DNA from: Neopestalotiopsis rosae
Taxonomy: Eukaryota; Ascomycota; Sordariomycetes; Amphisphaeriales; Sporocadaceae
DNA length: 64,000 bases
Direction: 5' to 3'
NCBI GenBank assembly: GCA_023078685.1
Contig: JALGAS010000008.1
Coordinates: 3,286,001-3,350,000, forward strand
In this document: positions 1-11,086 of the stretch, in pieces
Layout: the number at the start of each line of letters is the position of its first letter
How positions within the stretch are numbered: the stretch's first letter is position 1
The notes under the pieces: model-generated
What the model saw: the letters and a program-made list of their open reading frames with translations, nothing else
Databases searched by the model: none
What the model was told of the DNA's origin: nothing
Translations under genes and position numbers: made by a program

Positions 1-412
1 GGCAGTGGTTGCCGTTGGTCTGCGAGCAGTAGAACCAGACGGGCTTGGTGTCCTCGACGACGATCTGGAACACGTTGGCGCTCTGGGTGTCGTTGGTGGC
101 AAAGTTGAACCCGGAGAAGAAGCCCGTGTAGTAGTCGGTCTCGGGGTCCATGAGCGGCTTGCAGGGGTTGTCAAACGAGGACTGGGCCACCGAGTGGTTC
201 TTGGGCGCAAAGTGCCACTCTACCACGTCGCCCACCTGGGCCACGATGTTGTTGGGCTCAAAGCTCAGGGCGCCGCGGCCGGCGGCCACGGTGTGCGTGA
301 CGCCCGTCCGCGGGACGGTGCGGGTCGGGGTCTTGGATGAGCCGGTGGTGCTGGTCGGGGCGGCGATGGCGCCGGCGACGAGGAGAGCGGTGGTGAAAGT
401 CTGAGTGAACAT
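1..412 (-). CDS. Cupredoxin-domain extracellular protein (5' part, runs off the window)
   Basis: The 137 codons present read without interruption from the ATG at 412 to the window edge, so the C-terminal part is missing. Residues 1 to about 18 are a signal peptide (hydrophobic LLVAGAIAA), then a short Ser/Thr/Pro linker, then a plastocyanin-like domain starting near residue 38. Likely type I copper ligands are visible: His73 in the NHS motif, Cys129 in WFYC and His136; the expected Met would lie beyond the edge. C84 is an extra cysteine typical of this group. The family is the fungal extracellular serine-rich or cupredoxin proteins, usually with a Ser-rich tail and GPI signal; their role is unsettled (surface or copper binding) and none is assigned here. 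A TATA box lies upstream on the same strand. Confidence 0.85.
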   Translation of the reverse strand, partial: MFTQTFTTALLVAGAIAAPTSTTGSSKTPTRTVPRTGVTHTVAAGRGALSFEPNNIVAQVGDVVEWHFAPKNHSVAQSSFDNPCKPLMDPETDYYTGFFSGFNFATNDTQSANVFQIVVEDTKPVWFYCSQTNGNHC

Positions 413-2687
413 TTTGAAATTTGTCAATTTTATGAGTCTTTTCCAAGAGAATTGAAGATAGGAAAATGATATGAAAAAGAAAAGAAGAAGGAAAAAAAGA
501 GTTGAAAGTTTTGATTAGATTGTGAATGTAGTTGTTGATGATGATAGCAAAAAGGAAAACATCATTCACTCGGAATCACCTGGAACTTATATACAAACCT
601 GATCGTCCTACAAGACATCTCTAAGTTCATAATGTTGGCGTCAGCCGCGAACACTGGTGTTGTTGCTTTGCAATCACGTTCACTGCCTATAGTCCCAAAA
701 TAGGTCCAGTAGCACGATTTACAGTATACAAGTACGTACCCTGGTTCCGGTATGGTCAATACCCGGGATGCTGAGCACTCTACCAGTCGGCTTGGCCCTG
801 GCTCAACCCGTCGCTGTCGGAAAAAGGAAAATCAGCCCTTCTAGGCAGTTTATCCAGCAGAACGGTCGGCCCCCTCTCCGGATTTTCAGCCAGCCGGGTT
901 AGTGTTGGTAGCTGGCTCATAGGGCTGTTCAAGGAAAGCGACAACGGGATTGGCTGAAATCGTGGAAGTCTTTTGGTGCTTGTGGCGTAGCATTTTCGAG
1001 GCTATGCTGACGGGCTTGGGGGCACGGCAAGCCACATGCAAGGAAGCTGCACGTACCCCGACCAGAAATTATGTTTAGAGCAACGGGATATGCACAGTTG
1101 TCGCTAAATCGGCTGTTGTTCATGTCAGTCAGCACAGCCCTGCATGAGCCGGATCATGAGCAAGCCATAACAGCCAAGAACTCACCTTTCCCATTTGTGG
1201 ATTTCCGCTCAACATTGTTCACAAGCCAACTCCAAGTACTTGGATTTAACCATCGTTACCATGTGCCTATCGAAGCAAGCTCCGCGCCAGGCTCAAATTG
1301 ACAACAAATTTGAGTTTCGGAGCTGCCACTATCAGCCCAGTGCAACGTGACTTTGTAGTAGCCTTTACTACATTCAATCAGGGTAATAGGAAAGTATGCA
1401 GCTACCATGACTTGCACTGCATTACTGGAGGAAAAAAAATGATAATATCTCTAGCTTCACATGCAATGCAAATATTTTCTTCAGATCCTTCCTACAATGC
1501 CCAGAAATATTCCTTATAGCACTACAATAGATCCGAGTACTGAGTGCTGATGACAACAAAGCCACCGCATCAAGCACTACCAGTGCCAAGGAGCCGGCAG
1601 TCAAATCGACGCAAAGTCCGCCCCAACCCTAGAGTAAATGCGGAAACTGATTCCAATCACATTCGATGAATCCTCTGTTCAAAATAAACCTACCAGTGAT
1701 TATTGTTCAACAAAACCGCTGGCCGTGTATCGTAGGACTTCTGGGGAATCTGACCTCAGAATTTGGCATGGCCAGTCGAATGCCTGCAGGGGAACATGAC
1801 CAATCCGGGGATCGAATCTGGCCCTTCCTCCCTGCTAGGCTGTACAAAGGCTGTATAAATCACAAGTGATATTGGTTGATTATTAGGAATGACTAGTGCT
1901 CTCGACGTGGCCATTATCGCCAAGCCCCTATGGTCAGCATGTGGTGTACTGTTGTGTCCCTATCATTGAACAGAAGCTCGATCCTCTTCCAAGTTCCTTG
2001 GCTACGAACATCAAATTGGCGATGACTGACTCCGTTATCCTGTCTTTGGATCTAAGCAAGCTAAGCCATGATCATCGGCATGGAGGTCTAGGTTGTTATG
2101 CGAGGCTGGGTCGGGCGACGCAACGATGGTCCACCGTCTCCATTGGTGAGTAAAATTAGAATCCAAACCATGAGTGACTTGCCTTGACCTGCGAGGCTGG
2201 CCAGGTAGACTGTACAGGCTTCATTGAACTAGTCTGGCTTGCTGTGAATTATGCGAAGATCATCGACTCATCGGTCCCAGAAGCATGACAGTAAATATCG
2301 TAGCACGCGACTCCATACTTCATGATGAATACTGGACCCCACGATATCAGTGAGGCAAGTTTGCATTTCCAACAGACACAGAACCATCAAGAGACAGAAA
2401 AGAGTGGTGATCAATGATTTATTACCAGCTGTCTGGTGAGAATGTTTCTATCAGTAAGAAACTAGTCTACCAATGCCTGTATAGTTTCTCTCATACCAGA
2501 GTCGTCACAAGCGACTCAAGATTACCATGTATGCAATTACCAGGTGAAACTCCTTATGCAGTACTATACCATGCTCTCAATGCGAGCCCCTTTCCTGCCT
2601 AAAACCAATCCATTCATGTGTAATGCCATTACCTATTTGCAAACTCGTTGAGCCCTAGAGCCTCAATGAGAGAAGTGGGGCCACTCC
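413..2687. other. Intergenic region, no gene seen
   Basis: Between the 5' end of the cupredoxin gene and the 3' end of the next minus-strand gene. All open frames are under 90 codons, with no domain or spliceable continuation I could recognise. The first 250 bases upstream of the cupredoxin ATG are its promoter and 5' UTR and include an A-rich purine tract on the plus strand at about 470 to 510. Confidence 0.6.
586..593 (-). promoter_or_regulatory. TATA box of the cupredoxin gene
   Basis: The minus strand reads TATATAAG about 175 nt upstream of the ATG at 412. A clean TATA element fits a regulated secreted-protein gene. The spacing leaves room for a 5' UTR of over 100 nt, but the transcription start is not known. 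Confidence 0.5.
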
Positions 2688-3484
2688 TCACAGGAGAGCA
2701 ACGGCCAAGACAGCCAACAGACCCAAGGCGGAAGCAGTACCCTGAGAGGCACCGTTAGAAGTAGGGGCGCTGGGAGTCTCAGTGGCATCACCACCAGCGG
2801 GGTTAGTGGAGGTCTGGGTGACAGAGCCGACAGTCGAGTGCTGAGAAGAAGAGCCAGTCTTGACAGTGGTTGCGACTCCGGAAGAAGCAGTGCCAGAGAC
2901 AGTGCCAATAGTAGTGGGGATACCAGGGGTGATGATGACAGAGGTCAAGGTGCCGACAGAGACGCTGGTGGTGCTGCCCTCACCACCCTGACCATTGCCA
3001 CCACCGTAGCTGCCATCCTCAGTGGTAGCAGTAGTGGTGGAAACCTCAGAGGTGGCAGTAGTCAGAGTGTAAGCAGTGTTGGTGGGAACGACGTTGTCGG
3101 AGCTGGTAGTGCAGATGGAAGTGGAAGCGCCGACACCCTCGTCGGTGGGAGTGAGAGTGACACTGCCACTCATGGTGACAGTGGTGGTGGTGGTGCAGTC
3201 GCAGTCCTCATCGTAAACGGCCAAGACCTTGACGTCGGTGGAATCTCGGGCAACGGCAGACTACATGAGAAAAATGTCAGCAAAATGGACTTGCTAGCAA
3301 ATACAAGGCTGAGAAACATAAAAAGAGGGCAAAGTGGGGAGTAGGAGTTGTGGGTAGGTTGGTGATGCCCAAGAAAACAGGGTTACGGGGCGTCGAATGA
3401 ATGTCGAAGATGGGAATGAGAACAACTTACCAGAGTGCCAGTGGCAAAGGTGCCGACGAGAAGAAGAGCCTTGATCATCTGCAT
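2688..3484 (-). CDS. Ser/Thr-rich GPI-anchored surface protein
   Basis: Two exons, 3431-3484 and 2688-3260, give 208 residues. The intron (3261-3430, 170 nt) has donor GTAAGT, branch site GCTGAC and acceptor TGTAG, and both exons join in phase 0. Exon 1 supplies the signal peptide (residues 1 to about 18), which the longest single frame lacks; this decides the start at 3484. The body is very rich in Thr and Ser with a CDC motif near residue 39 and a Gly-rich patch in the middle. The C-terminus has small residues followed by a hydrophobic tail ending LGLLAVLAVALL, a classic GPI-attachment signal. Such proteins are usually heavily O-mannosylated and cell-wall linked. No catalytic domain is recognised and no specific function can be given. 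Confidence 0.85.
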
Positions 3485-4750
3485 TTTGATGGTCGAAGTT
3501 AAGAGTGACGATTGATGTGTGGGTGTGTTGGGTGATGATGTTTGGTGGATGTGACGAACGGGGATGGAGACGCGAAAAGATGTTTCAAGTCTTTGTCAAC
3601 GTCAACAGTGGAAAGTATTCTGGAAGAATGAAGTAAAATACGATGCTTTGCTTGAGTTTGAAAGAAACAAGTAGAAGCTGTTGTAGTTCAAGAATCCCAA
3701 AAGTTGCTTGAGTGTCTGTTGGTTTGTGGTGTGTGTGGGAGAGAGGGAAAGGGTGGCGAGTGACGGCGGTTTTCAGCCAAGAAATAGTAATTGACGGGCG
3801 GGCGGTGGGTGACGGCTGGGCAGATGGGAAACCGCCGCGGTCACCGATTTTTATGCAGGGACGCGTTTGTCCACTGCCTACTGATTCAGAGTGCCTGGCA
3901 GGCGTTGCTAGGGAGGGAAATCGCCAGGCGCGAATAAAGAAAACGCCTAGGACTGATTTCTCCAGGCGGTAGTCGGCGGCCAACAGCGCTTCTAATCAGA
4001 AATCGGGCAACCAGAAACTGGACAACAGGGTAACCGTAGTGGACTTTGGTAGATAGGTAGATACCTGGAGGGCAGATAATCAACTTGATACCTGACAATC
4101 AGTCTTGCTCGTCTTGACTTTGGCTGACCCCTTTGAATGGTCATCACCGGATCAATGTCCGTTCTTGCCCATCTCCTCTTAGGGAACTTGCATGACAAGA
4201 TCGATCACTTGCAGCCCAGCAACGAGATGCCACCAGAGATATTCATTGTAACTGTCCTGCAGCAACCCGAGATCCTCGTTTGCCTGCCTCCCCCATTATC
4301 TCGTTTCTGGCCGTTGTGACATGTCACACCATGCTGATAAGTGATACCCGTTTGACCTAGAAATGGCCGACCCATAACATGACTTCATGCTCTTTAGGTC
4401 TTGATACCTTGAGATTCTCCACTAGGTAGGTAGTCTCGTAGAAGTAGCATGGGAATCAGTGAACAACTACTGTGGCTCGTTGTTGAGCAGATGATCCAAA
4501 GAGAAGACAGCCTTGGTAGTTGTCTTCGATATCTTTAGGGTCTCACATTAACAGGAGCAAACAACCCCAGCCCTTTTCGCCAACCGCGGCTTGGGCAAAC
4601 AACGTATCGCACTAAGTGCCACAGACCATTCAAGTAAATGACTGAATTTGTTGCATTCGCCTTGGATACTAAGAGTTCAAGCCACTCTGGTAACACTCTC
4701 CGTGTCGCCTTCCGACCAGCTTGGGCTCGAATCACTGCTGACAACTAGTA
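3485..4750. other. Intergenic region, no gene seen
   Basis: Promoter of the Ser/Thr-rich gene followed by the 3' flank of the next minus-strand gene. Open frames here (up to 132 codons) are low-complexity or antisense and lack start context or domains. Copies of the TAGGTA/TACCTA motif occur near 4051-4066 and 4423-4431. Confidence 0.55.
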
Positions 4751-5416
4751 TCACAGTATCACCACCCCGACCAAGGCAGCAACTGCCGTAGCACCGAAAA
4801 GAACCAGACCAAGCTCGAACCTGCCCCCAGAAGAACACGTCGAACCATCATCTCCGCCAGTACTGCCGTCGCTCCCACTCTTGACTTTCCTCTTGCAGAC
4901 CTCACTTCCCCCTGAAGTCGTAGCGGCTGTCGTGGTTGTCGAACTGGATGAAGACGTCGTGGAAGCGGCCGCCATCAACACCGTGACAGGCGTCATCGAC
5001 TGAGACATCTCCGATGAGGCTAGACTCACGACAGTACTAGTCGCCACGATACCAGAGCTAGTTATCGTGCAGACTGCCGGTGATAGTTGGCAATCGTATT
5101 CCACTCCGACCGTGGGGCCAAGATTCAGATGCATCGAGCTCGCGCCATATGTCAGAGTCAGGCTGTTGAAGTCACCGTCACAAGAATAAGAGGTTGCTGA
5201 GACTTGGCTCTGGCAACCCAAGAGATATTGCGTAGTCGTGGCATCCGAGGTGATGGCTGAGGCATAAATATGGTAGCCTGCTGAAGTCGAGCGCGATGGC
5301 AGAAGGAAAGAGGCAACGCTGCTGCTTGTTGTGGTTGTTGCGGCGGCTGCTCCAGTCACCAAGACCTGCGCCAGACTCGCCGCCAACACGAAGTCGGATG
5401 TTGTCGTCAGGAACAT
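4751..5416 (-). CDS. Probable GPI-anchored cell-surface protein with paired cysteines
   Basis: A single exon of 221 residues. The N-terminus has a hydrophobic secretion signal (about residues 1 to 25). The middle holds four well-spaced cysteines in the style YLLGC, YSC, YDC and AVC, a pattern seen in many fungal GPI proteins of unknown function. A Ser/Thr-rich stalk follows, then a short basic CKRKVK stretch, and the protein ends in a hydrophobic segment of about 20 residues (FELGL to VVIL), consistent with a GPI signal or one membrane anchor. It is the third secreted or surface protein in a row on this strand. A TATAAAT element lies about 90 nt upstream (5507-5513, minus strand). Function unknown. 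Confidence 0.75.
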   Translation of the reverse strand: MFLTTTSDFVLAASLAQVLVTGAAAATTTTSSSVASFLLPSRSTSAGYHIYASAITSDATTTQYLLGCQSQVSATSYSCDGDFNSLTLTYGASSMHLNLGPTVGVEYDCQLSPAVCTITSSGIVATSTVVSLASSEMSQSMTPVTVLMAAASTTSSSSSTTTTAATTSGGSEVCKRKVKSGSDGSTGGDDGSTCSSGGRFELGLVLFGATAVAALVGVVIL

Positions 5417-5737
5417 GATGATGTATATTGTTGTTTGGCAGTGATCCTGTCACCTAGAGTCTGTTGTCGTCGATGGATTTGGCACAAAATCTCTGATGTA
5501 GTTAAGATTTATATTCTAGGCTGACACACCGACTGTCAAGCTGATATTTGTCGTGGCTGAGTGAATCACGACAGGGGTTGTCGCGGTAGCTGCCCGATTC
5601 GTATGTGGGCACCACAAGCCGTCTTCTCGGCATTGCTTGGCACAAACCTTGCATCACGACACTCGTAAGGGCAGGATTGGTCACTAACAAGGTCCTGATG
5701 GGGTTGAAGGATTCTGCTGCTTGCGTTTCTACAACAA
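5417..5737. other. Intergenic region between a surface-protein promoter and the 3' end of sin1
   Basis: About 320 nt. It contains the TATAAAT element of the surface-protein gene (5507-5513, minus strand) and the 3' flank of sin1. Nothing else is seen. Confidence 0.6.
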
Positions 5738-8289
5738 CTAATCTTTGTTATATGGCGCAAATCCCTTCTTGATCTCAGCTACAATTTCAGCAGCCTCTTG
5801 TGCACTCTTTGCCTCATAATCTGTTCGCTTTGCCGAATTGTCCTTGAATACGTAAAGCTACAAGTCACAGCATGTCAGTAACAACTTGTGGTGAGCCAAA
5901 GAGGCGGAAACATACCTTGAAAGTGCCCGGATGCTTGCGCGAGGTGCTGCAGTTGAGGATGTTGCTGAAATGTACACTCGTGGTCTTTCCACTTTCTCGT
6001 GTAGGTTTACCTCCAGAGGAAGGCTGTATATATACATACTCGCCATCGATCGTCAGGAGACGTTCGTTGCCAACAAAACGCATAGTCTGTTTCTTCCAAA
6101 CGACAAACTTCTTCAGGCTGACGTCGCTGCTGCCGACTTCGTCGAGCTTCATTGCCTCTTGCGCCAGAGGATGAGGGGCGCCCTTGTCTTTCTTCTTCTT
6201 CTGCGCAGCAAGGGCATTGTCCCATATATGCTGCTTGGGTGAAGAGCCTATGGGCGAGCCGGTAATGGTGAGTGGGCCATCTGTAGCGAAACGTCTACGA
6301 TGCAGCTCCAAGTCTGTCACGTTGCCAATAGACGACACGGCGCGGTCGACATATACAACAGAGCCCGAGACTGGTAGTTTGAGAACGTGAGTATTCTTGT
6401 CAAGCTGCCTCTTTTTGCAAACCATGTCGAGTACTTCGGCCAGATATGTATCCGTTGTAACGTCCAATGTCAGCATCTGCCCTGGCGCCACATCTGCCGA
6501 CATGATGTGAATCTTGAGGAGCTTCTTCTGGCCCCTACTTGCTGGGACTGGTGCGGGCTCGGGAGCAGCGGGCCTGTCAGCATGTACTGTTTCAACCCGG
6601 AACATTGTATTGGTGATTGGGTTTGGCCTGGGACGGGTTGGAACTGGAGGTGGCGGTAACTGAGATGTAGGCTTTGGTGTTGCTTCTTCATCTACCGGTT
6701 CAACGGCCACTTCCTCTTGGGCAAATTGTGGCGTCAACTTCTGATTTTCCTCGAATGAATCTTGAGATGCTTGCACCAGGCCAAAGTCGTCGTGCGTCTT
6801 GGCGGGGCCTCGTGATCGTCCACCTCGATTGTTTGCTGTAGTGAAAGAATTGACTGGCTTCTTCCTTTCCAGGGGTGGAAAGTCATCGTCAACCTCATCT
6901 CCATCCACCATGCGCAACGTCCACCAGTTGACATTTTGCTTGTCAAGGGGAATAGGAGGCTCGAGCTTTTCTTCGTGGTATCTCCAAAGACTCAGCCCAA
7001 TGAGTTCTGCCACAGTGACGGGCCTGAAGCTGCCATCTGGATCCTGAATATTCTTCCGAATAGGCACCTCAAAAGGCTTGGAAGACGTCTTTGAAAATGG
7101 AGCATAAATACGGATGGAAAGCGGATCTGGATCACCTTTTCCAGAGAGAGATGCAAACTGCTCCAGAGGCATCTTGGGCTTGGTGTTCTTGGCCTTGAGA
7201 GCATCACCCAACAGACTTCTGGGCTGTATCATGCTCATCGGCCTAAGAGTACTCATGGGTCGAGGTGGCGGTAGGACCAGCGATATCGAGGGCTGTGGCT
7301 GTGTTGGCGGTTTTCGTACTGTAGATTGTCGCAATAGCTGTTTCGGGGGTGTGCCGACAACTTGCTGCCCGGGAGAGGCAGGCAAGGCCGTGTTCTCTAC
7401 ATCAGCTAGAATTGACGCCGAGTCCACACTCTCAACAAAAGCTGATGAGGCATCAGATAGATCAGAGTCGTCCTCTTCCTCTGCCAGCGGTTCGCTCCGT
7501 ACCCGCTCGACGCCATGTGCTGGCTCTTCTGCAATGCGTGCTTGTAGTCTGGCAGACCTAGCTGCCGCCCTGGCAGCATCCTTGTGCTTCCGATATCCTG
7601 AGTTATCAAACTCATTATCCGAAGACACCTCACTACTAGTGACAGTGTCACGACGAGCCCTCTCCTTGACCGTCTCTAGCGCTGACTGCGAACCTCTCCG
7701 GGCACCGGGAGCTTGCCTCTGCGGCGATACTACCGCAGTCTGTCGTAGCTGTGAGGACTGGATCGGAGAAGATCCCGAGCGGTTTCTGAGAGGCATCTTT
7801 GCAAATCGTATCTGCTGCGCCGCCCTCTGATCCGACTCTTCGTCACTCTCATCGCTCAGGTCACTACTGTCGTCCTCCTCCATTTCGCGTTCCCGTCGCC
7901 TCTCCCTTCTCCGTCTCGTCGCGATTCCTGGCCCTGGAGTCTCCGTTCCACCGCCAGTGAGCATGCCGCCCTCTTCGGCGTCATCTTCGAGGGTGAGGCC
8001 GAATCGCGGCGGGGCTTGAAAGTACTCCGACGCAGTGGCAGTAGGTATCGGCGGGGAGTGGGTTCGCTTAATGAGGGCAGGATTGGTGCGCCAGCCAGCA
8101 GCTTTGAAGGGCGCAGTGTTGAGAAAGTTGTCATTCAAGGAGATCAATCGTTCGCCGACGCCATCGGCCACCTCGCCGAGGTAGCTGATGCGCAATTGGT
8201 AAGATACCAGACTAGAATTGGTCCGTGTCAGCGCAAGCACGTTCCAGTGCGGTTGGGCAACTTTACTCTTCCACCTGAATGAGAGACAT
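5738..8289 (-). CDS. sin1: Sin1/Avo1 subunit of TOR complex 2
   Basis: Three exons, 8267-8289, 5916-8211 and 5738-5857, give 812 residues. The 23-nt first exon encodes MSLIQVE plus two bases; the intron 8212-8266 (GTAAAG, branch GCTGAC, acceptor TCTAG) restores a typical Sin1 N-terminus (YQLRISY, then GVGERLI). The second intron (5858-5915, GTATGT to TTGTAG) is needed to finish the PH domain. Visible parts: the conserved N-terminal region ending in SPPIPT and YFQAPPRFG, an acidic and basic low-complexity stretch, the CRIM domain at about 360-465 (IRIYAPFS, LWRYHEEKLEPPIP, WWTLRMVDGDEVDDDFPP), a Ras-binding-like fold at about 575-655, and a PH domain at about 700-810. In the family CRIM recruits AGC kinase substrates to TORC2 and the PH domain binds plasma-membrane lipids. 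Length is normal. Divergent from the PRCC-family gene. Confidence 0.95.
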
Positions 8290-9532
8290 GGTCAATAAAG
8301 AGTGTCAGCACAATGCGATCCGGCGCAAGTTGCGGTTAATGTCCTAAATAGAAAGATTGCGCATTGGGGTTGACTGCAGTTATGCTCTCAAATGCCCAGC
8401 GTTCCTCTGTGACAGCCCGCAGTGAAGTCAGGCTTGAGGGTCGCTCATAGCACAATGCTGGAGAATGGAAGGTAAGGTGATAAAAGGGGCGTGTATTGTT
8501 CGGATTGGTGTGAGATTGTTGTCGCGATGCACACGCCGACAAAGGAGCACGGGGGCAAGCAGTTGTTGAAGTGAGTAAGGTTGTGAGTGAGTGTTGAAAG
8601 AAACCGAGGCAGCTTGGGACCTTGAGGTTGCCATCGCCAGCCTATGTCGCACCACCCAGCCCAGCCTGGAGCGGCGCGCTGGCGGCGGTCGCTAACCTTA
8701 TCGCTGTGCATGGATTGCGGGGCATCAGTGATGGCGCGGAATACAACCGCTTGCTACAGGTCATAGTAATTTACTGGATATACATTCAAGCTTCCAGACG
8801 CCCGATTCGATGATTGTAATACTATATTTGCAATAATCGCTTCTTAAGAACGATTTCCATGTTCGTCCAAGTTTTAAGTATTTATTGTTTCCAGAATTCT
8901 TTTCTAAGTCCTATGACAATGAGATTGACTGCGAGCAGGCCCAAATGGATGTAATCTGCCATGCTGATCGATATCTCAGAAAATTGACTTATACAGCATG
9001 GCTAACATCTGCTAACATGAATTCATCTTACGAATCAAATTGATCTTGGCATGACCTCTAATGTTCCCTTGTCTTGTAAGTTATACGGACTTTGATGTAT
9101 AGTTAATCCAAAGGTTGGTAATCGAACTTGATTGCAGCAATACATGAATCAGTATCAAAATGATTACCATTGAAAGAAGGAAATATTAAATGAGCAAGAA
9201 TTCTTGTTACTGAAATTGTCTCTTGTACAGATCAGAGACCTACTAAACTGACATGTTTGTATTCTTCTTCATCAGTGTAAGTGGCTGGTACTTTGTCAAA
9301 TGCCATTTCCAACATGAAAGAGCGGAACACTTATTACAGAGTAGCGGCCCCACGTTTGTGTCCCGTAACTACCTGGCGCATGAGCAATGATCTCACAGCA
9401 GCTCTGTTCAGGCAGTCCTTTTTTCTACATTCAACATCCAACACACCCAAAAACAGCTGCGAGAAGAACACCCCACCAGTCATTTGCGAGATTCCTTCAT
9501 CAAAAACAACCCGACACTTGTAAAACTATAGG
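8290..9532. promoter_or_regulatory. Divergent promoter region between sin1 and the PRCC-family gene
   Basis: About 1.2 kb shared by two head-to-head genes. An inverted CCAAT box (ATTGG on the plus strand) lies at 8504-8508, about 215 nt upstream of the sin1 ATG. The stretch from about 8810 to 9250 is AT-rich. No coding region is supported. Confidence 0.5.
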
Positions 9533-10732
9533 ATGGCCCTCGTGGATTACTCCGACTCCGAGTCGGACTCTGAAAGCGTCGCGCAGCCAGCAGCAAAGCC
9601 TGCGCCAGCCGCTGCCCAGTCTAGCAACGCGACAGCCAAGAAGCCCATACAAAAGGTGGTCGACCGGTCGAATCCTCGCAAAATCGTCGTAAATCTCGGT
9701 GCATCTGCGACGCAAGACGAAAGTAAGACGGACACGAATAGTAACGAGCCACCTGCGAAGAGGGCAAAGACGGGTGGTGGTGTGTTTGGCGGATTCGCCT
9801 CACTATTACCACCACCAAAGAACAGAGCGCAAAAGCCTACACAGAGCAATGGCACAAGCAGCGGCACTAGCAGCAGTACAAAACCGCCTCCACGAGTCGG
9901 CGTCAATCTGAAGACTGGTGCTACGCCGGGATTCAGTAGGAGTACTGAAGACGATGATGGCGAGACAGACAGTGCGGCTAGCAAACAGCCCTCGATACCC
10001 GATGGCCAGAAAGCCGCAGAAGATGTCACCCTCGTCGGCAAGCCACTGATGTTCAAACCTCTGTCCGTATCGAGAAAACCCAAGAAGAATGTGGCGGCCA
10101 AGATGGGAGCAACGCCTAAAGCAGCAGCAGCAGCTCCTTTGAATTCAGCACCGCCAGTGGCAGAAGCTCAACCGAATGAAGAGCCCCCAATGAAGAAAAA
10201 GAAGGTGTCACTATTCTCGATATCCGCTGAAAGCGACGAGACGCCAGATGCAGCTCCTAGCAACGGGGCTTACGAGCCCATGTTTCCCGACGAGACGGCT
10301 ACGGCTGCAGATGATTTCGCAGCCTACGACGCACAATACTCCAGCGCATTTGCAGACCCTCAAGGCTCGGCATCTGCTGCGCCAACCGCAACGACAATGA
10401 GTGCCGACTCGCTTGAATCCATTGCGTCGGACATGAATCTGGATGCTGCAGCCAGGCGAGCGCTCTTTGGACGCCGCGGCGTACCGGCGCCAACCCAATC
10501 GGCTTCGAGAGTTATCAACTTCAATACGGACCAAGAGTACGCGCACAACGAGGAGCTGCGCGCTTCTGGAGAACAACAGATTTACAACCCTGTCCGGGCC
10601 ATCGCTCCAGGCAAGCACAGTCTGCGCCAATTGGTCAACCAGGTGCACAACCAAAAGGATGCCTTGGAAGAGAGCTTCGCAAAAGCCAAGACCAATCAGA
10701 AAGAGGCTGGGCAGCGATATGGATGGCGGTGA
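9533..10732 (+). CDS. PRCC-family nuclear protein (MAD2B-interacting type)
   Basis: A single exon of 399 residues starting with the family-typical MALVDYSDSESDSE. The protein is mostly disordered, rich in Ala, Pro, Ser and Lys, with a FGGFASLLPPPK motif near residue 90 that recurs in PRCC relatives and basic clusters resembling nuclear signals (PAKRAKT, MKKKKV). The conserved C-terminal PRCC region covers about residues 300-399: NFNTDQEY, then IAPGKHSLRQLVNQ and the end AGQRYGWR. In animals PRCC associates with spliceosomal factors and with MAD2B; a fungal role is not established, so a nuclear, possibly splicing-linked role is only inference. The start is secure because the conserved MxLVDYxDSE motif is at residue 1. 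Confidence 0.9.
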   Translation: MALVDYSDSESDSESVAQPAAKPAPAAAQSSNATAKKPIQKVVDRSNPRKIVVNLGASATQDESKTDTNSNEPPAKRAKTGGGVFGGFASLLPPPKNRAQKPTQSNGTSSGTSSSTKPPPRVGVNLKTGATPGFSRSTEDDDGETDSAASKQPSIPDGQKAAEDVTLVGKPLMFKPLSVSRKPKKNVAAKMGATPKAAAAAPLNSAPPVAEAQPNEEPPMKKKKVSLFSISAESDETPDAAPSNGAYEPMFPDETATAADDFAAYDAQYSSAFADPQGSASAAPTATTMSADSLESIASDMNLDAAARRALFGRRGVPAPTQSASRVINFNTDQEYAHNEELRASGEQQIYNPVRAIAPGKHSLRQLVNQVHNQKDALEESFAKAKTNQKEAGQRYGWR

Positions 10733-11086
10733 TCGATATATTGCTTCCTCATTCTCGTTATCTTTTAGCGGCGAACTCCACAAACGTACAGCTATCTCTA
10801 CGTAGAGGCTATTTGAATCACACTGGGCGCAACACATCAACGTCATTCGTTCAATTTTCTATGCAGCAAGGGTGCAAAGGCGCTTATTATTGATCCTGCA
10901 TGTTGTGCCCAGCTACATAGAGAAGTTATGTTAATTCCGAGTTCAGCCGCAGTCTGCCTTGCGCGGGGCTGATACGCTGAGGATCCTGTCAGCCGATTCA
11001 AAATGGACAGGCCGTTAAGTCTTCACGGCAATAGATCTTTCTGTTTTCTTTCTTTCTTTCTAGTCTTCTAGGCCGAGTGAGCGATC
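10733..11086. other. Intergenic region with a pyrimidine tract before the next start codon
   Basis: The 3' flank of the PRCC-family gene and the promoter of the following gene. A CT-repeat tract (TTTC units) at 11044-11063 sits about 25 nt before the ATG at 11087, a common feature of filamentous-fungal core promoters. No coding sequence is seen. Confidence 0.5.
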
